A stretch of 51,528 nucleotides of DNA from Streptomyces sp. NRRL F-6131 (GCA_000719695.1 JOHN01000057.1:1-51528); one strand, 5' to 3'. Counted from the stretch's first letter, positions 1 through 7,827 are shown. Numbers and translations are program-made. Notes: generated from the sequence alone by a model not told the origin.

Positions 1-39
1 CGTCTCCCCGGCCCATTCCCCCATCGCCACAGAAACGAG

Positions 40-71
40 TCTGGCCCCACCGCTCCCGCGGCGGGGCCAGA
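40..71. terminator. Hairpin terminator after the MocR gene
   Basis: Arms TCTGGCCCC and GGGGCCAGA (9 bp) enclose an inner CCGC/GCGG stem. It starts 22 bases beyond the stop of the minus-strand MocR gene, so it probably ends that transcript. No T-run follows, as is common in high-GC actinobacteria. Confidence 0.6.
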
Positions 72-93
72 ACCCAACATCTTCATCAGCGTT

Positions 94-1611
94 CTAGGCC
101 CTGGCGGCCACCGCCTCACGGACCGCCGTGGCCAGCAGCGCCGTCCCCTCGGCGATCCGGGCGCCGGGCAGTGAGGCGTACCCCATCAGGAACGTCGGTT
201 CGGCCGGCGGCTCCCGCACGAAGTAGCCCGAGGCGGGGTAGACCCGCACACCGAGCGCCGCGGCCCGGCGGACGATCTCGTCCTCGCCGACGCCGCGCGC
301 TCCGGTGAGGGTGACCAGGACGTGCAGGCCCGCGGCCGCCCCGGAGATCCGCACCTCGGCGCCGAAGTGGGTGTAGAGGCCGTCCAGCAGCGCGCGGCGC
401 CGCTGCCGGTACAGCCGGGTCATCCGGCTGACGTGCCGCCCGTACGCGCCGGTGGCGACGAAGTGCGCGAGCGCCTCCTGGGTGACCGTCGGGGTCAGCC
501 GGTCGGTGATCCACTTGATGCCGAGGAACGGCTGCACCAGACGGGGCGGCACGATCGCGTAGCCGATCCGCAGCGCCGGGAAGAGCGTCTTGCTGAAGCT
601 GCCGACGTAGACCACCGTGCCCTGGTGCCGGGCGGCCGCCAGCGCCGGCAGCCGTTCGGCGGCGAAGGTGAACTCGTTGTGGTAGTCGTCCTCCAGCACG
701 ATCGCGCCGCGCTGCTCCGCCCAGGCCAGCAGGGCCCGGCGCCGGGCCTCGGACATGATGAACCCGGTCGGGAACTGGTGCGAGGGGGTCACGTAGACCA
801 GCCGCACCCGGGCCGGGTCCCGCCCCTGCGCCCGGACGTGGGCGTCGATGTCGGCGACCCGCAGCCCCTCCTCGTCCACCGGTACCGGGACCACGGTGCC
901 GGTGCCGGAGGAGCCGAAGACCTGGCGCAGCACGGTGTGGCTCGGGTCCTCGATCACCACCACGTCGCCCGGGCCGACCAGCACCCGGACCAGGATGTCC
1001 AGCGCCTGGGTCGCCCCGCTGGTCACCAGGATGCTGTCGGGTGAGGCGTCCAGGGCGCGGCTCTGCCGGACCAGCGCGGCGATCCGGGCCCGCAGCGCGG
1101 GGGAGCCCTCCGCGGGGCCGTACCCGAGGGCGGCGACGTCCGCCCGCGCGTAGGCCTCGTGCACCGACTGCCGCCAGCGCGACACCGGGAAGTTGGCGAG
1201 CGCCGGGGTGCCGTGCCGGAAGTCCAGTGCCGCACCGGGGTGGTGCATCGGCGGCGGCTCCCACGGCTGCCACAGCGCGTCCCCGCGGTCGGTGGCCAGC
1301 GGTGGTTGCGGCGCGAGCGCGACCCCGGCCGGCCCCGGTCCGGGCCGCTCCCCGGCGGCGCGTTCGGCCACCCGGGTGCCGGATCCCTGGCGGGCCGTCA
1401 ACAGCCCGTTGGCGGTCAGCAGTTCGTACGCCCGCAGGATCACCGTGCGGGACACCCCGAGCTGTGCCGCCAGCTCCCGCGAGGCCGGCACCGCCTCCCC
1501 GGCCCGCAACCGCCCCGACCGGACCAGCCCGCCGATCCCGTCGCACACCTGCTGCTGCAGCGGCGTCGAGCTGTCCCGGTCCAGAACGATCAGCAGCTCC
1601 GACGATCCCAC
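94..1611 (-). CDS. MocR/PdxR-type GntR regulator with aminotransferase fold
   Basis: 505 aa. The N-terminal ~75 residues form a GntR winged helix (STPLQQQVCDGI, then SRELAAQLGVSRTVILRAYE). The rest is a fold-type I aminotransferase domain with the PLP-lysine motif SFSKTLFPALRIGY and the conserved LEDDYHNEF stretch. MocR proteins sense PLP or an amino acid adduct and usually control an adjacent gene for vitamin B6, GABA or amino acid metabolism. The GTG at 1611 is chosen because GGAGGGAG lies 6 bases upstream and the protein then begins at the helix; a longer open frame reaching 2.9 kb is only a lack of stops in GC-rich DNA. It is divergent from the VOC gene at 1828; the 216-bp gap holds a 10-bp tandem repeat that could be its operator. 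The effector cannot be told from sequence. Confidence 0.9.
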   Translation of the reverse strand: MGSSELLIVLDRDSSTPLQQQVCDGIGGLVRSGRLRAGEAVPASRELAAQLGVSRTVILRAYELLTANGLLTARQGSGTRVAERAAGERPGPGPAGVALAPQPPLATDRGDALWQPWEPPPMHHPGAALDFRHGTPALANFPVSRWRQSVHEAYARADVAALGYGPAEGSPALRARIAALVRQSRALDASPDSILVTSGATQALDILVRVLVGPGDVVVIEDPSHTVLRQVFGSSGTGTVVPVPVDEEGLRVADIDAHVRAQGRDPARVRLVYVTPSHQFPTGFIMSEARRRALLAWAEQRGAIVLEDDYHNEFTFAAERLPALAAARHQGTVVYVGSFSKTLFPALRIGYAIVPPRLVQPFLGIKWITDRLTPTVTQEALAHFVATGAYGRHVSRMTRLYRQRRRALLDGLYTHFGAEVRISGAAAGLHVLVTLTGARGVGEDEIVRRAAALGVRVYPASGYFVREPPAEPTFLMGYASLPGARIAEGTALLATAVREAVAARA

Positions 1612-1710
1612 GCGGTTCTCCCTCCGGCCCCCTGCCCGGAAGTGTCGCATGCACGACACCCCGGGCCGCTCCGTCCGGGCCGGGCCGGGACCGGCCTTCG
1701 CCGATGGAGC

Positions 1711-1780
1711 CGGATCGCGCCGGGCCGCGCCGCATCGAGCCGGATCGAGCCGCATCGAGCCGCATCGAGCCGGATCGAGC
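1711..1780. repeat. Seven tandem 10-bp units between mocR and VOC gene
   Basis: Units of the form CGGATCGAGC/CGCATCGAGC run in exact 10-bp register from 1711 to 1780; the first two units are degenerate. They lie in the divergent promoter region, directly upstream of the CAGGAATCGAGAAG box. One unit per helical turn suits side-by-side binding by a regulator such as the neighbouring MocR, but this is inference; a neutral minisatellite is possible. Confidence 0.7.
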
Positions 1781-1818
1781 AGGAATCGAGAAGCGTCGCC
1801 CGCGGATCCGTGCCTAGC
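1780..1818 (+). promoter_or_regulatory. Shared VOC promoter/operator box, copy 1
   Basis: CAGGAATCGAGAAG (1780-1793) is followed by CCGCGG (1799-1804) and CCTAGC (1813-1818). The same elements recur with identical spacing at 2833-2871. The box ends 9 bases before the first VOC start codon, so transcription would be nearly leaderless if CCTAGC acts as a -10-like element. The cognate sigma factor or activator is unknown. Confidence 0.5.
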
Positions 1819-1827
1819 CTGCCCACC

Positions 1828-2238
1828 ATGGACATCACCATTCACACGACCGTTCTCCCGCACGACGACCCGGACGCGTCGCTCGTCTTCTACCGCGACG
1901 TCCTGGGCTTCGAGGTGCGCAGCGACGCGGGCCAGGGGCGGATGCGGTGGATCACGGTCGGCCCGGTCGGGCAGCCCGGGACGTCGATCCTGCTGGCGCC
2001 GCCCGGGGCCGATCCCGGCATCACCGAGGACGAGCGCCGCATGATCACCGAAATGATGGCCAAGGGCACGTACGGCTGGATCCTGCTGGCCACCCCGGAC
2101 CTCGACGCCACCTTCGAGAAGGTGCAGGCCGGGGACATCGAGGTCGTCCAGGAGCCGACCGAGCAGCCGTACGGCGTCCGGGACTGCGCCTTCCGCGACC
2201 CCGCGGGCAACCTGGTCCGCATCCAGGAGCTGCGCTGA
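1828..2238 (+). CDS. VOC family (glyoxalase/bleomycin-resistance fold) protein
   Basis: 136 aa, a single vicinal-oxygen-chelate unit of normal length: N-terminal half with LVFYRDVLGFEV, C-terminal half ending CAFRDPAGNLVRIQEL. VOC proteins are metal-dependent lyases, dioxygenases or drug-binding proteins; substrate cannot be predicted. Start ATG at 1828 fits the fold. It heads a group of VOC, AraC regulator, second VOC and YdeI-like gene, and shares a promoter box with the second VOC, suggesting co-regulation. Confidence 0.85.
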   Translation: MDITIHTTVLPHDDPDASLVFYRDVLGFEVRSDAGQGRMRWITVGPVGQPGTSILLAPPGADPGITEDERRMITEMMAKGTYGWILLATPDLDATFEKVQAGDIEVVQEPTEQPYGVRDCAFRDPAGNLVRIQELR

Positions 2239-2356
2239 CCCCCGCGCGCCGCACCACCCGGCGTCGGCGGCCCGGGTTTCCGCCGAGGAGGCAACCCCCG
2301 GCGCTCGTGGACGTCTACGGCATCGGAAGACCGAACGACCGAGGGGGATGGTCCTC

Positions 2357-2875
2357 ATGTGCACACCCGAATGGCGACGTGCCCGCGTCCAGGCGCAGCG
2401 GCTGAACGACCTCGCGCTGCTGCGCCGCGTCCGCGACCGGATCGACCGCGAGTACGCGCAGCCGCTGAACGTGGAGGCGCTCGCCCGGGACGTGCACATG
2501 TCCGCCGGGCACCTGAGTCGGCAGTTCCGGGCCGCGTACGGCGATTCGCCGTACGCGTACCTGATGACGCGCCGCATCGAGCGGGCGACGGCGCTGCTGC
2601 GGCGGGGCGATCTCACCGTCACCGAGGTCTGCTTCGCGGTCGGCTGCGCCTCGCTGGGCACGTTCACCACCCGCTTCACCGAGCTGGTCGGCGTGCCGCC
2701 CGGCGCCTTCCGGCGCCAGGCGGCAGCGGCGGCGGCCGATCCGGGTGCCGCGGGAACCGCCCGGGAGGCCGGCCCGGCCATCGAGGTGGAGGGGATGCCG
2801 GCGTGCGTCGCCAAGCAGGTCGCGAGACCGGTCAGGAATCGAGAAGCCCCGACCGCGGTGCAGCCCCTAGCGTGA
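2357..2875 (+). CDS. Small AraC-family transcriptional regulator
   Basis: 172 aa. It is essentially only the C-terminal AraC DNA-binding domain (two helix-turn-helix units, about residues 15-115; LSRQFRAAYGDSPYAYL and VTEVCFAVGCASLGTFTTRF) with a short tail and no sugar-binding N-terminal domain. The GAGGGGG ribosome-binding site fits ATG 2357; an ATG at 2348 is possible. The tail coding sequence overlaps the promoter box at 2833-2871 that serves the next VOC gene. It probably controls the VOC genes on either side, perhaps as a one-component stress regulator. Confidence 0.85.
   Translation: MCTPEWRRARVQAQRLNDLALLRRVRDRIDREYAQPLNVEALARDVHMSAGHLSRQFRAAYGDSPYAYLMTRRIERATALLRRGDLTVTEVCFAVGCASLGTFTTRFTELVGVPPGAFRRQAAAAAADPGAAGTAREAGPAIEVEGMPACVAKQVARPVRNREAPTAVQPLA
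2833..2871 (+). promoter_or_regulatory. Shared VOC promoter/operator box, copy 2
   Basis: CAGGAATCGAGAAG (2833-2846), CCGCGG (2852-2857) and CCTAGC (2866-2871) repeat the arrangement at 1780-1818 with identical 33-base spacing between the outer elements. It overlaps the last codons of the AraC gene and lies 60 bases before the second VOC start. The match in both sequence and spacing argues for a functional regulatory element. Confidence 0.5.
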
Positions 2876-2930
2876 TGGTCATCGGAACCGCCGCTTCCGC
2901 AGCGGCACCTCGAACAGACGGAGTTGTGAC

Positions 2931-3344
2931 ATGAAGGCACACGTGAGCTCGATCCTGCTGGGCGTCCGCGACATGGAGGCCGCCAAGCGGTTCTACACCG
3001 AGGGCCTCGGCTGGAAGATCCAGAGCGACTTCGGCATCTCGGTGTTCTTCGCCTCCGACGGCGCCTCGCCGGTCGGCTTCTACGGCCGCGAGGGCCTGGC
3101 CGACCTGGTGGGCACGAGCGCGGAGGGCAGCGGCTTCAGCGGCCTGGTCCTCACCTACGTCGTCCGCAGCGAGGCGCGGGTCGACGAGGTCATGGCGGAG
3201 GCCGCGAAGGCCGGCGCCACGATCCTCAAGCCCGCCGGCGCCCTGCCGTGGGGCGGCTACGGCGGCACCTTCGCCGACCCGGACGGCTACGTCTGGAGCC
3301 TCGGCTACAGCGACCAGGGCACCGACCAGCCCTACGCGGAGTAG
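2931..3344 (+). CDS. VOC family (glyoxalase-like) protein
   Basis: 137 aa, one VOC module. The N-terminal half has the MEAAKRFYTEGLGW motif and the C-terminal half ends GGTFADPDGYVWSLGYS, typical of the PhnB/glyoxalase-like branch. A GGAG ribosome-binding site precedes ATG 2931. It is distinct in sequence from the upstream VOC protein, so the pair is not a recent duplication. The stop is 12 bases before the YdeI-like gene, so the two are probably cotranscribed. The substrate is unknown. Confidence 0.87.
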   Translation: MKAHVSSILLGVRDMEAAKRFYTEGLGWKIQSDFGISVFFASDGASPVGFYGREGLADLVGTSAEGSGFSGLVLTYVVRSEARVDEVMAEAAKAGATILKPAGALPWGGYGGTFADPDGYVWSLGYSDQGTDQPYAE

Positions 3345-3355
3345 GGGAGAGCACC

Positions 3356-3790
3356 GTGGAGTTCCGCACCCTCGTCGAGCCGCCCGAGCCCATGCGGGGC
3401 TTGGAAGTCCCGCCCGAGGTGGTCGAGGCGCTCGGCGGGGGCGCGCGCCCGCCGGTGACGATCACCGTCAACGGGCACCGCTGGAAGAGCCGCGTCGCCA
3501 TCCTGCGCGGCCGCCACCTGCTCGGCCTCAGCATCGCCAACCGGCAGGCCGCCGGCGTCGAGACCGGCGAGGAGGTCGAGGTCGAACTGGAACTCGACAC
3601 CGAGCCGCGCGTCGTCGTCGAACCCGAGGACTTCGCCCGGGCCCTCGACGACGCCCCGTCCGCCCGCGCCGCCTTCGACCGCCTCACCGACAGCCGCAAG
3701 CGCGAACACGTGCGCGCCGTCGAGAGCGCCAAGAAGCCCGAAACCCGCCTCCGCCGCATCGAGAAGGCCGTCGCCACCCTCCACGGCTGA
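3356..3790 (+). CDS. YdeI/OmpD-associated family protein (DUF1905-type)
   Basis: 144 aa. An N-terminal DUF1905-type beta domain (VTITVNGHRWKSRVAILRGR) is followed by the short helical YdeI tail (ALDDAPSARAAFDRLTDSRKREHVRAVESAKKPETR is the region; key residues RKREH and KKPETR). Function of the family is unclear; members often travel with VOC and AraC genes in actinobacteria. The GTG start at 3356 has GGGGAG 5 bases upstream. Confidence 0.8.
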   Translation: MEFRTLVEPPEPMRGLEVPPEVVEALGGGARPPVTITVNGHRWKSRVAILRGRHLLGLSIANRQAAGVETGEEVEVELELDTEPRVVVEPEDFARALDDAPSARAAFDRLTDSRKREHVRAVESAKKPETRLRRIEKAVATLHG

Positions 3791-3963
3791 CCCGACCGCC
3801 GCCTCCGCCGTCCGCCCGGAAGCGACGAAGGCCCGGACCGCGGAGCCCGGATTGACCGACCGACAGCCGTTTCGGATGCCCTCCCGGGGTGCCGGGGAAT
3901 GCTCCACCCTGCCGTGCGGTTGGCCCCGCTGGCAGACACTCACCGATGAGAGGGAAGCGCAGG

Positions 3964-4602
3964 GTGACACAGGCCAGGGAGCTCTACCTCAGCGTCGCGG
4001 ACACCGCGGCGGAGCTGCTGGGTGCCCCGGAGATCGCGGACCGTTGGCACCAGCCCTCCGCGCTGGCGAAGCTCAGCGTCCAGGGTCTGGCCGGCCACCT
4101 CGCCGGGCAGGTCTTCTTCATCCCCGCGGTGCTGGCCGAGGCGGAACCCTCCGAGCCGGCCATCTCGATCCACGAGTACTACGGGCGCGTGAGCTGGATC
4201 GGCTCGGACCTCGACACACCGTTCAACCAGGCCATCCGCTCCGGCGGCGAGGAGGAGGCAGCCGACGGTCCCGCCGCGCTGGCCGCCCGGGTCGCCGCGT
4301 GCGTCGAGGAGTTGCGCGGCACGCTGCCCACCGTGCCGCATCGCCTGGTCCGCCGCCCCACGTGGGGCCCGTGGTCGATCAGTCTCGACGACTTCATCAC
4401 CAGCCGGATCCTGGAGCTCGTCGTCCACTCCGACGACCTCGCGTACAGCGTCGGGCTGCCGACACCGGAGTTCCCGGCACAGGCCGTCGAGACGGTCGTG
4501 GACCTGCTGTCGCGGATCGCCCTGCGACGGCATGGCGCGACCGACGTCCTGCGTGCGCTGAGCCGCACCGAACGCGCACCGGCGTCCATCTCGGCCCTCT
4601 AG
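3964..4602 (+). CDS. Maleylpyruvate isomerase N-terminal (DinB-fold) family protein
   Basis: 212 aa, resembling the mycothiol-dependent maleylpyruvate isomerase / DinB-like four-helix proteins of actinobacteria (VQGLAGHLAGQVFF and the later LELVVHSDDLAYSVG, which places conserved His/Asp residues for metal). Such proteins use or bind mycothiol or a divalent metal; the substrate is unknown. GTG 3964 is chosen because AGAGGGAAG lies just upstream; ATG 3946 is in frame. A strong terminator follows at 4654. Confidence 0.75.
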   Translation: MTQARELYLSVADTAAELLGAPEIADRWHQPSALAKLSVQGLAGHLAGQVFFIPAVLAEAEPSEPAISIHEYYGRVSWIGSDLDTPFNQAIRSGGEEEAADGPAALAARVAACVEELRGTLPTVPHRLVRRPTWGPWSISLDDFITSRILELVVHSDDLAYSVGLPTPEFPAQAVETVVDLLSRIALRRHGATDVLRALSRTERAPASISAL

Positions 4603-4653
4603 GAGCGAGCAGGCCCGGCCGTCTCATGACCCGACTGCGGCCACGGCACGACG

Positions 4654-4684
4654 ACGGCCCGGACCGCTGAGCGGTCCGGGCCGT
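4654..4684. terminator. Perfect 14-bp stem hairpin terminator
   Basis: Arms of 14 bp (starting ACGGCCCGGACCGC) enclose a TGA loop. It lies in the 305-bp gap between the isomerase-like gene and the GH12 gene. The 27-base centre of the hairpin is identical to the hairpin within the tRNA-linked repeats at 10396 and 26583, so this is a recurring terminator sequence in the genome. The remainder of the gap (4685-4890) shows nothing recognisable apart from the GH12 ribosome-binding site. Confidence 0.75.
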
Positions 4685-4907
4685 CAGTTCCCTGCTCCGG
4701 CGCGGTCCGGCGTCCGCCGGTCTGTTGCCCGCCGTTCGTCCGGCGGGACCCGTAGGCGTTCTGACCTGCGGTGGAACTGCCTGCCCGCAGCACTTCGGGC
4801 TGTGCCGGACGGGGTGAACGCCAGCAGAACCGCAACCAGGGGTGCCGTGTCTCGCGGGAGGGGCGCGTGCGGTTCTAGGCTCCTCAGCACGACGACAAGG
4901 GGGGCTC

Positions 4908-6440
4908 ATGCGAGGCATCAACTCGGCACGACGCCGAGTGGCACTGTTGGGCGCCGCACTGCTGTGCGCGGTCGCCGGATCCGGCCCGTTCGCAGGGGTG
5001 GCGGTTGCGGCGGCCGGCGAGGTGTGCGGGCAGGACACGCTCACCGTGTCGGGCGACTACGAGGTCGGGCCCGGCGAGTGGAACGCCGACCGCACCAAGG
5101 TGCGGCAGTGCGTCACCACCGACGGCGGCGCGAATTTCCGCCTCTCCACCAGCCGGTTGACCGCCGGCACCATCTCCGCCCCCAGCCTGGGGCCGGGGGC
5201 CTACGCCTACATCAAGCCCCTCCAGGGCCTGCCGATCCCGGTCGCCTCGCTCGGCGATGCGACGAGCACCTGGCACACGACCCAGGGCGTCGCGGGTACC
5301 TACGATGCCGCGTACGACCTGTGGTTCAGCAAGGACGCGACCAGCTGTGACCCGACCACCAGCGACGAGCTGATGATCTGGCTCAACGGCCAGGGGCCCC
5401 AGGCCAAGCCCTACGGTCCGACCGCCGTCGGCACGGTCGACATCGGCGGCACTGACTACCAGGTGAGCGCGGCGACCGTCTCGCCGACCCATCACCTGAT
5501 CAACTACCAGCTGCCGACCGCGACGAGTGCGGTCGACCACCTGGACCTCAGGCTGTTCGCGATCGACGCGATCAGCCGGGGCCACCTGCCCCAGGCGCGG
5601 TACCTTTGCGGCGTCTCCGCCGGCTTCGAGATCTGGGAGAACGGCACCGGCCTGGCCACCGAGTCCTTCTCCTTCGAGCCCGTGACCGGCCTGCCCACCG
5701 GTACGGTCTCCTCGGGCATCCCGGGCCGCTGCCTGGACGACTTCCGCTCTGCGACGACCGACGGCAACCCGGTCGTTCTCTGGGGCTGCAACGGCACCGA
5801 TGCGCAGACCTGGACCTTCGCCAACGACGGGACCCTGCGGGTGCTGGGCAAGTGCCTGCAGCCGACCGGTACGACGTCCGGGAGCCTGATCGTGGTCGGC
5901 TCCTGTGCCGACGCCGCGGCGAAGTGGCGGCCCGGCGCCTCGCACTCGCTGGTGAACATCGGGACCGGTCTCTGCCTGGACGACCCCAACTCCTCCGCTG
6001 CCTGGGGAGTGCAGATGCAGCTCCACCCCTGCAACGGCACCGCCGCCCAGCAGTGGCGGCTGCCGTACAACGGCGTGCCGATCTCCGGCGGACTCACCAA
6101 CGCGGCAGCCCAGGCGTGCCTGACCGACGGCGCGGCCGGTGCTCCTGCCGTGCTCTCGGCCTGCACCTACAACGGCTCACAGATCTGGACGCTCGGCAAC
6201 GACGGCACTCTTCGCGCCCTCGGCCTCTGCCTGCAGCCGGCCACCGGCTCGGCGGTCACCCTGGCGACCTGTGACGGCGGCGCGGGCCAGCAGTGGGTCG
6301 TCCACCCCAGCGGACACCTGAACCACCCGGCCGACGGTCTCTGCCTGGGCGGCCCGCAGGGCTCGACGGCCGAAGACCTGCCGCTCCGGCTCGAGGGTTG
6401 CGAACCCGGCTCCAGCCAGACGTGGTACCTGCCGGCCTGA
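4908..6440 (+). CDS. Secreted GH12 endoglucanase/xyloglucanase with two ricin-B lectin modules
   Basis: 510 aa. A Sec signal peptide (residues 1 to about 38; RRR, hydrophobic core, then VAVAAAG) precedes a GH12 domain (about 40-250). The nucleophile motif DELMIWL puts Glu near residue 154, and GFEIWENGTGLAT puts the acid/base Glu near residue 241. Two ricin-type beta-trefoil (CBM13) modules follow (about 260-380 and 385-510) with repeated CLD/CLQ and QxW motifs such as AQTWTF and AQQWRL. It would cleave beta-1,4-glucan or xyloglucan outside the cell. ATG 4908 has AAGGGGGG upstream and gives a clean signal peptide. Monocistronic. Confidence 0.88.
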   Translation: MRGINSARRRVALLGAALLCAVAGSGPFAGVAVAAAGEVCGQDTLTVSGDYEVGPGEWNADRTKVRQCVTTDGGANFRLSTSRLTAGTISAPSLGPGAYAYIKPLQGLPIPVASLGDATSTWHTTQGVAGTYDAAYDLWFSKDATSCDPTTSDELMIWLNGQGPQAKPYGPTAVGTVDIGGTDYQVSAATVSPTHHLINYQLPTATSAVDHLDLRLFAIDAISRGHLPQARYLCGVSAGFEIWENGTGLATESFSFEPVTGLPTGTVSSGIPGRCLDDFRSATTDGNPVVLWGCNGTDAQTWTFANDGTLRVLGKCLQPTGTTSGSLIVVGSCADAAAKWRPGASHSLVNIGTGLCLDDPNSSAAWGVQMQLHPCNGTAAQQWRLPYNGVPISGGLTNAAAQACLTDGAAGAPAVLSACTYNGSQIWTLGNDGTLRALGLCLQPATGSAVTLATCDGGAGQQWVVHPSGHLNHPADGLCLGGPQGSTAEDLPLRLEGCEPGSSQTWYLPA

Positions 6441-6448
6441 CCGCTCAA

Positions 6449-6476
6449 CGGCCCCGCGCGAGTCCGCCCGGGGCCG
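6449..6476. terminator. Bidirectional hairpin between GH12 and toxin genes
   Basis: CGGCCCC and GGGGCCG arms (7 bp) lie between the convergent stops of the GH12 gene (6440) and the toxin gene (6530). Confidence 0.5.
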
Positions 6477-6529
6477 CCCGCCCCCGCGCGCCGGACCGGC
6501 TCGCTGTGATCGATCCGCTCCGCTGCCGG

Positions 6530-6886
6530 TCAGCTGTCCGTGTCTTTGGGATGCCGGGGTGAGGCGTAGACGAGATGGACGGTCCGGCCCGGCTCGTCGA
6601 CGAGGTAGCGCACGCGCCCGCCAGCGGTCACCTCGTACTCCCACTGCGGCAGCTCGTCTCCTTCGAGGGCGCAGGTGGCGAGGCGGCCTCGGAGTCGGTG
6701 CTGTCGATCGGGGTCACTCGTGGACAGGGGGTTGACGCGGAGGGCTTCGAAGCAGCGACGGGCATTCCCCGGCGCCTCCGTGCAGAGGTCGCCCCATCCC
6801 TTGGCTGCTTCGTTGGTGGCGAACCGCAGTCGCCACTCCTCACCGACCGGTGGTGGTGGGACGTCGTCTCCGCGCTTGGGGCTCAC
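6530..6886 (-). CDS. RelE/ParE-like toxin of a type II toxin-antitoxin pair
   Basis: 118 aa, very basic, with the RelE-superfamily pattern: N-terminal helices (WRLRFATNEAAKGWGDLC), RQHRLRG, and a C-terminal strand region GGRVRYLVDEPGRTVHLVYA. RelE-like toxins cleave mRNA on the ribosome; ParE relatives inhibit gyrase, and which applies cannot be told. The GTG start overlaps the antitoxin stop by 4 bases, so translation is coupled with antitoxin first, the usual Phd/YefM order. Confidence 0.7.
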   Translation of the reverse strand: MSPKRGDDVPPPPVGEEWRLRFATNEAAKGWGDLCTEAPGNARRCFEALRVNPLSTSDPDRQHRLRGRLATCALEGDELPQWEYEVTAGGRVRYLVDEPGRTVHLVYASPRHPKDTDS

Positions 6887-7344
6887 GGGGTGAGCACCTC
6901 GCCGTGGTCATCGCCGGAGAGCGGCTCGGTGAGCCGGGCGCTCAGTTCGGGGTCCGCCAGGATCCTCGCGGTTGCCCGCCACTCGACGATCACGCGGTGC
7001 AGGTTGGCGTGGATGTCCAACTCCACCACGTCGCGGGTGGCGTTCACGAGGTCGACGACGAACTCGCGTACCTCTTCGGTCGACAGGTGCCGAGTCCAAG
7101 GGAAGACCTCGGGAAGCGCCAGGAGGACCGCGCGGGCACCCTCGTCGCTTGTGATCAGTGCCGCGAACAGCCGCGCGGTGACATCGGCAGTCTCCTCGCG
7201 CTGGCGGTCGTGACGCTCGGTGGTGAGGTACAGGTCCTCCCCATCGCGGCGGGTGACGTGGACGCGCTGCGCCTGCTCGACGGTGTCCGCAACGCGCTTC
7301 GAATTCTTCGACAGCTCGGAGAACGACACGGTGAGAGTGGACAT
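6883..7344 (-). CDS. Phd/YefM-like antitoxin, long form
   Basis: 153 aa. The first ~60 residues follow the Phd/YefM fold (VSFSELSKNSKRVADTVEQAQRVHVTRRDGEDLYLTT), a DNA-binding and dimerisation domain. The C-terminal ~90 residues (VRFVVDL-type helices) are longer than the usual ~85-aa antitoxin and probably carry the toxin-neutralising part. ATG 7344 sits 12 bases from a 9-bp-arm palindrome at 7356-7377, the likely autoregulatory operator. Confidence 0.75.
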   Translation of the reverse strand: MSTLTVSFSELSKNSKRVADTVEQAQRVHVTRRDGEDLYLTTERHDRQREETADVTARLFAALITSDEGARAVLLALPEVFPWTRHLSTEEVREFVVDLVNATRDVVELDIHANLHRVIVEWRATARILADPELSARLTEPLSGDDHGEVLTP

Positions 7345-7355
7345 GCGGCCACGTT

Positions 7356-7377
7356 ACTTCGGAATACGTTCCGAAGT
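7356..7377. promoter_or_regulatory. Perfect palindrome, likely toxin-antitoxin operator
   Basis: ACTTCGGAA - TACG - TTCCGAAGT is a perfect inverted repeat with 9-bp arms, located directly upstream of the antitoxin start. Phd/YefM antitoxins bind such palindromes to repress their own operon. Confidence 0.7.
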
Positions 7378-7457
7378 CAACGCGTAAATGTACCCAGTCA
7401 GGTACAGACTTCCGCGTCGCCGGCCTGGAGCACGGGGCAGGCGTCCGGGAGGCTCAT

Positions 7458-7703
7458 GTGTGGCGATCTGCAGCCGAGTGGGGCGGTGCCGTGCTGGGCG
7501 CTATGGCATTCACCGCCGCGCTGCTTCGATCGGTACTGACGGTCCTGCGGCTGGCTGCCGATGTGGTGCGCTCCTGGCGAGATCTGCGGCGCGCCATGTC
7601 GAGCAGTGCCGGACGGCTGGCCCCGGGAACGACGAAGGCCCGGGCCGCTTCACGGCGGTCCGGGCCTTCGATCAGGCGGAGGATACGAGATTCGAACTCG
7701 TGA
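7458..7703 (+). CDS. Possible small membrane peptide reading into the att repeat
   Basis: 81 codons from a GTG with GGGAGG 5 bases upstream. Residues about 8-38 are hydrophobic (WGGAVLGAMAFTAALLRSV), followed by a basic stretch. The last ~25 codons are simply the duplicated terminator/tRNA repeat read in frame, so if the gene is real its original 3' end was replaced when the repeat was formed. No family recognised; chance frame is quite possible. Confidence 0.3.
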   Translation: MWRSAAEWGGAVLGAMAFTAALLRSVLTVLRLAADVVRSWRDLRRAMSSSAGRLAPGTTKARAASRRSGPSIRRRIRDSNS

Positions 7704-7729
7704 GGGGTTGCCGCCAACACGCTTTCCAA
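7630..7729. repeat. Attachment-site repeat A (diverged tRNA-Ser 3' half plus terminator)
   Basis: It carries the hairpin terminator and the T-arm, variable arm and anticodon-loop half of tRNA-Ser in reverse orientation, but not the 5' half of the tRNA. It matches repeats at 10396-10491 and 26583-26678 with several differences and a slightly longer hairpin loop. Homology to repeat B continues to the right for ~120 bases, including CTGACCTGC and the arm repeats at 7828-7845. It is read as the outer left end of a tandem tRNA-linked island array. Confidence 0.8.
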
Positions 7730-7827
7730 TTCTCGCGAAGGGGGTCCGCCGAGGTTTGGTACCCGTTCTGACCTGCGCCGGAGTGAATTGCTGGGTGGCG
7801 TCAGAACCCGGTTGGACGGGGGTGAAC

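Noticed and set aside
94..2940. A 948-codon minus frame covering mocR, VOC1 and AraC
   Set aside because: Only the 94-1611 part has coherent domain structure; the upstream part is opposite to two well-supported plus-strand genes and reflects rarity of stops in GC-rich DNA.
3823..3840. A further copy of the att core start
   Set aside because: Only the first 18 bases of the terminator half are shared; no tRNA part and no arm repeats follow, so it is not an attachment site.
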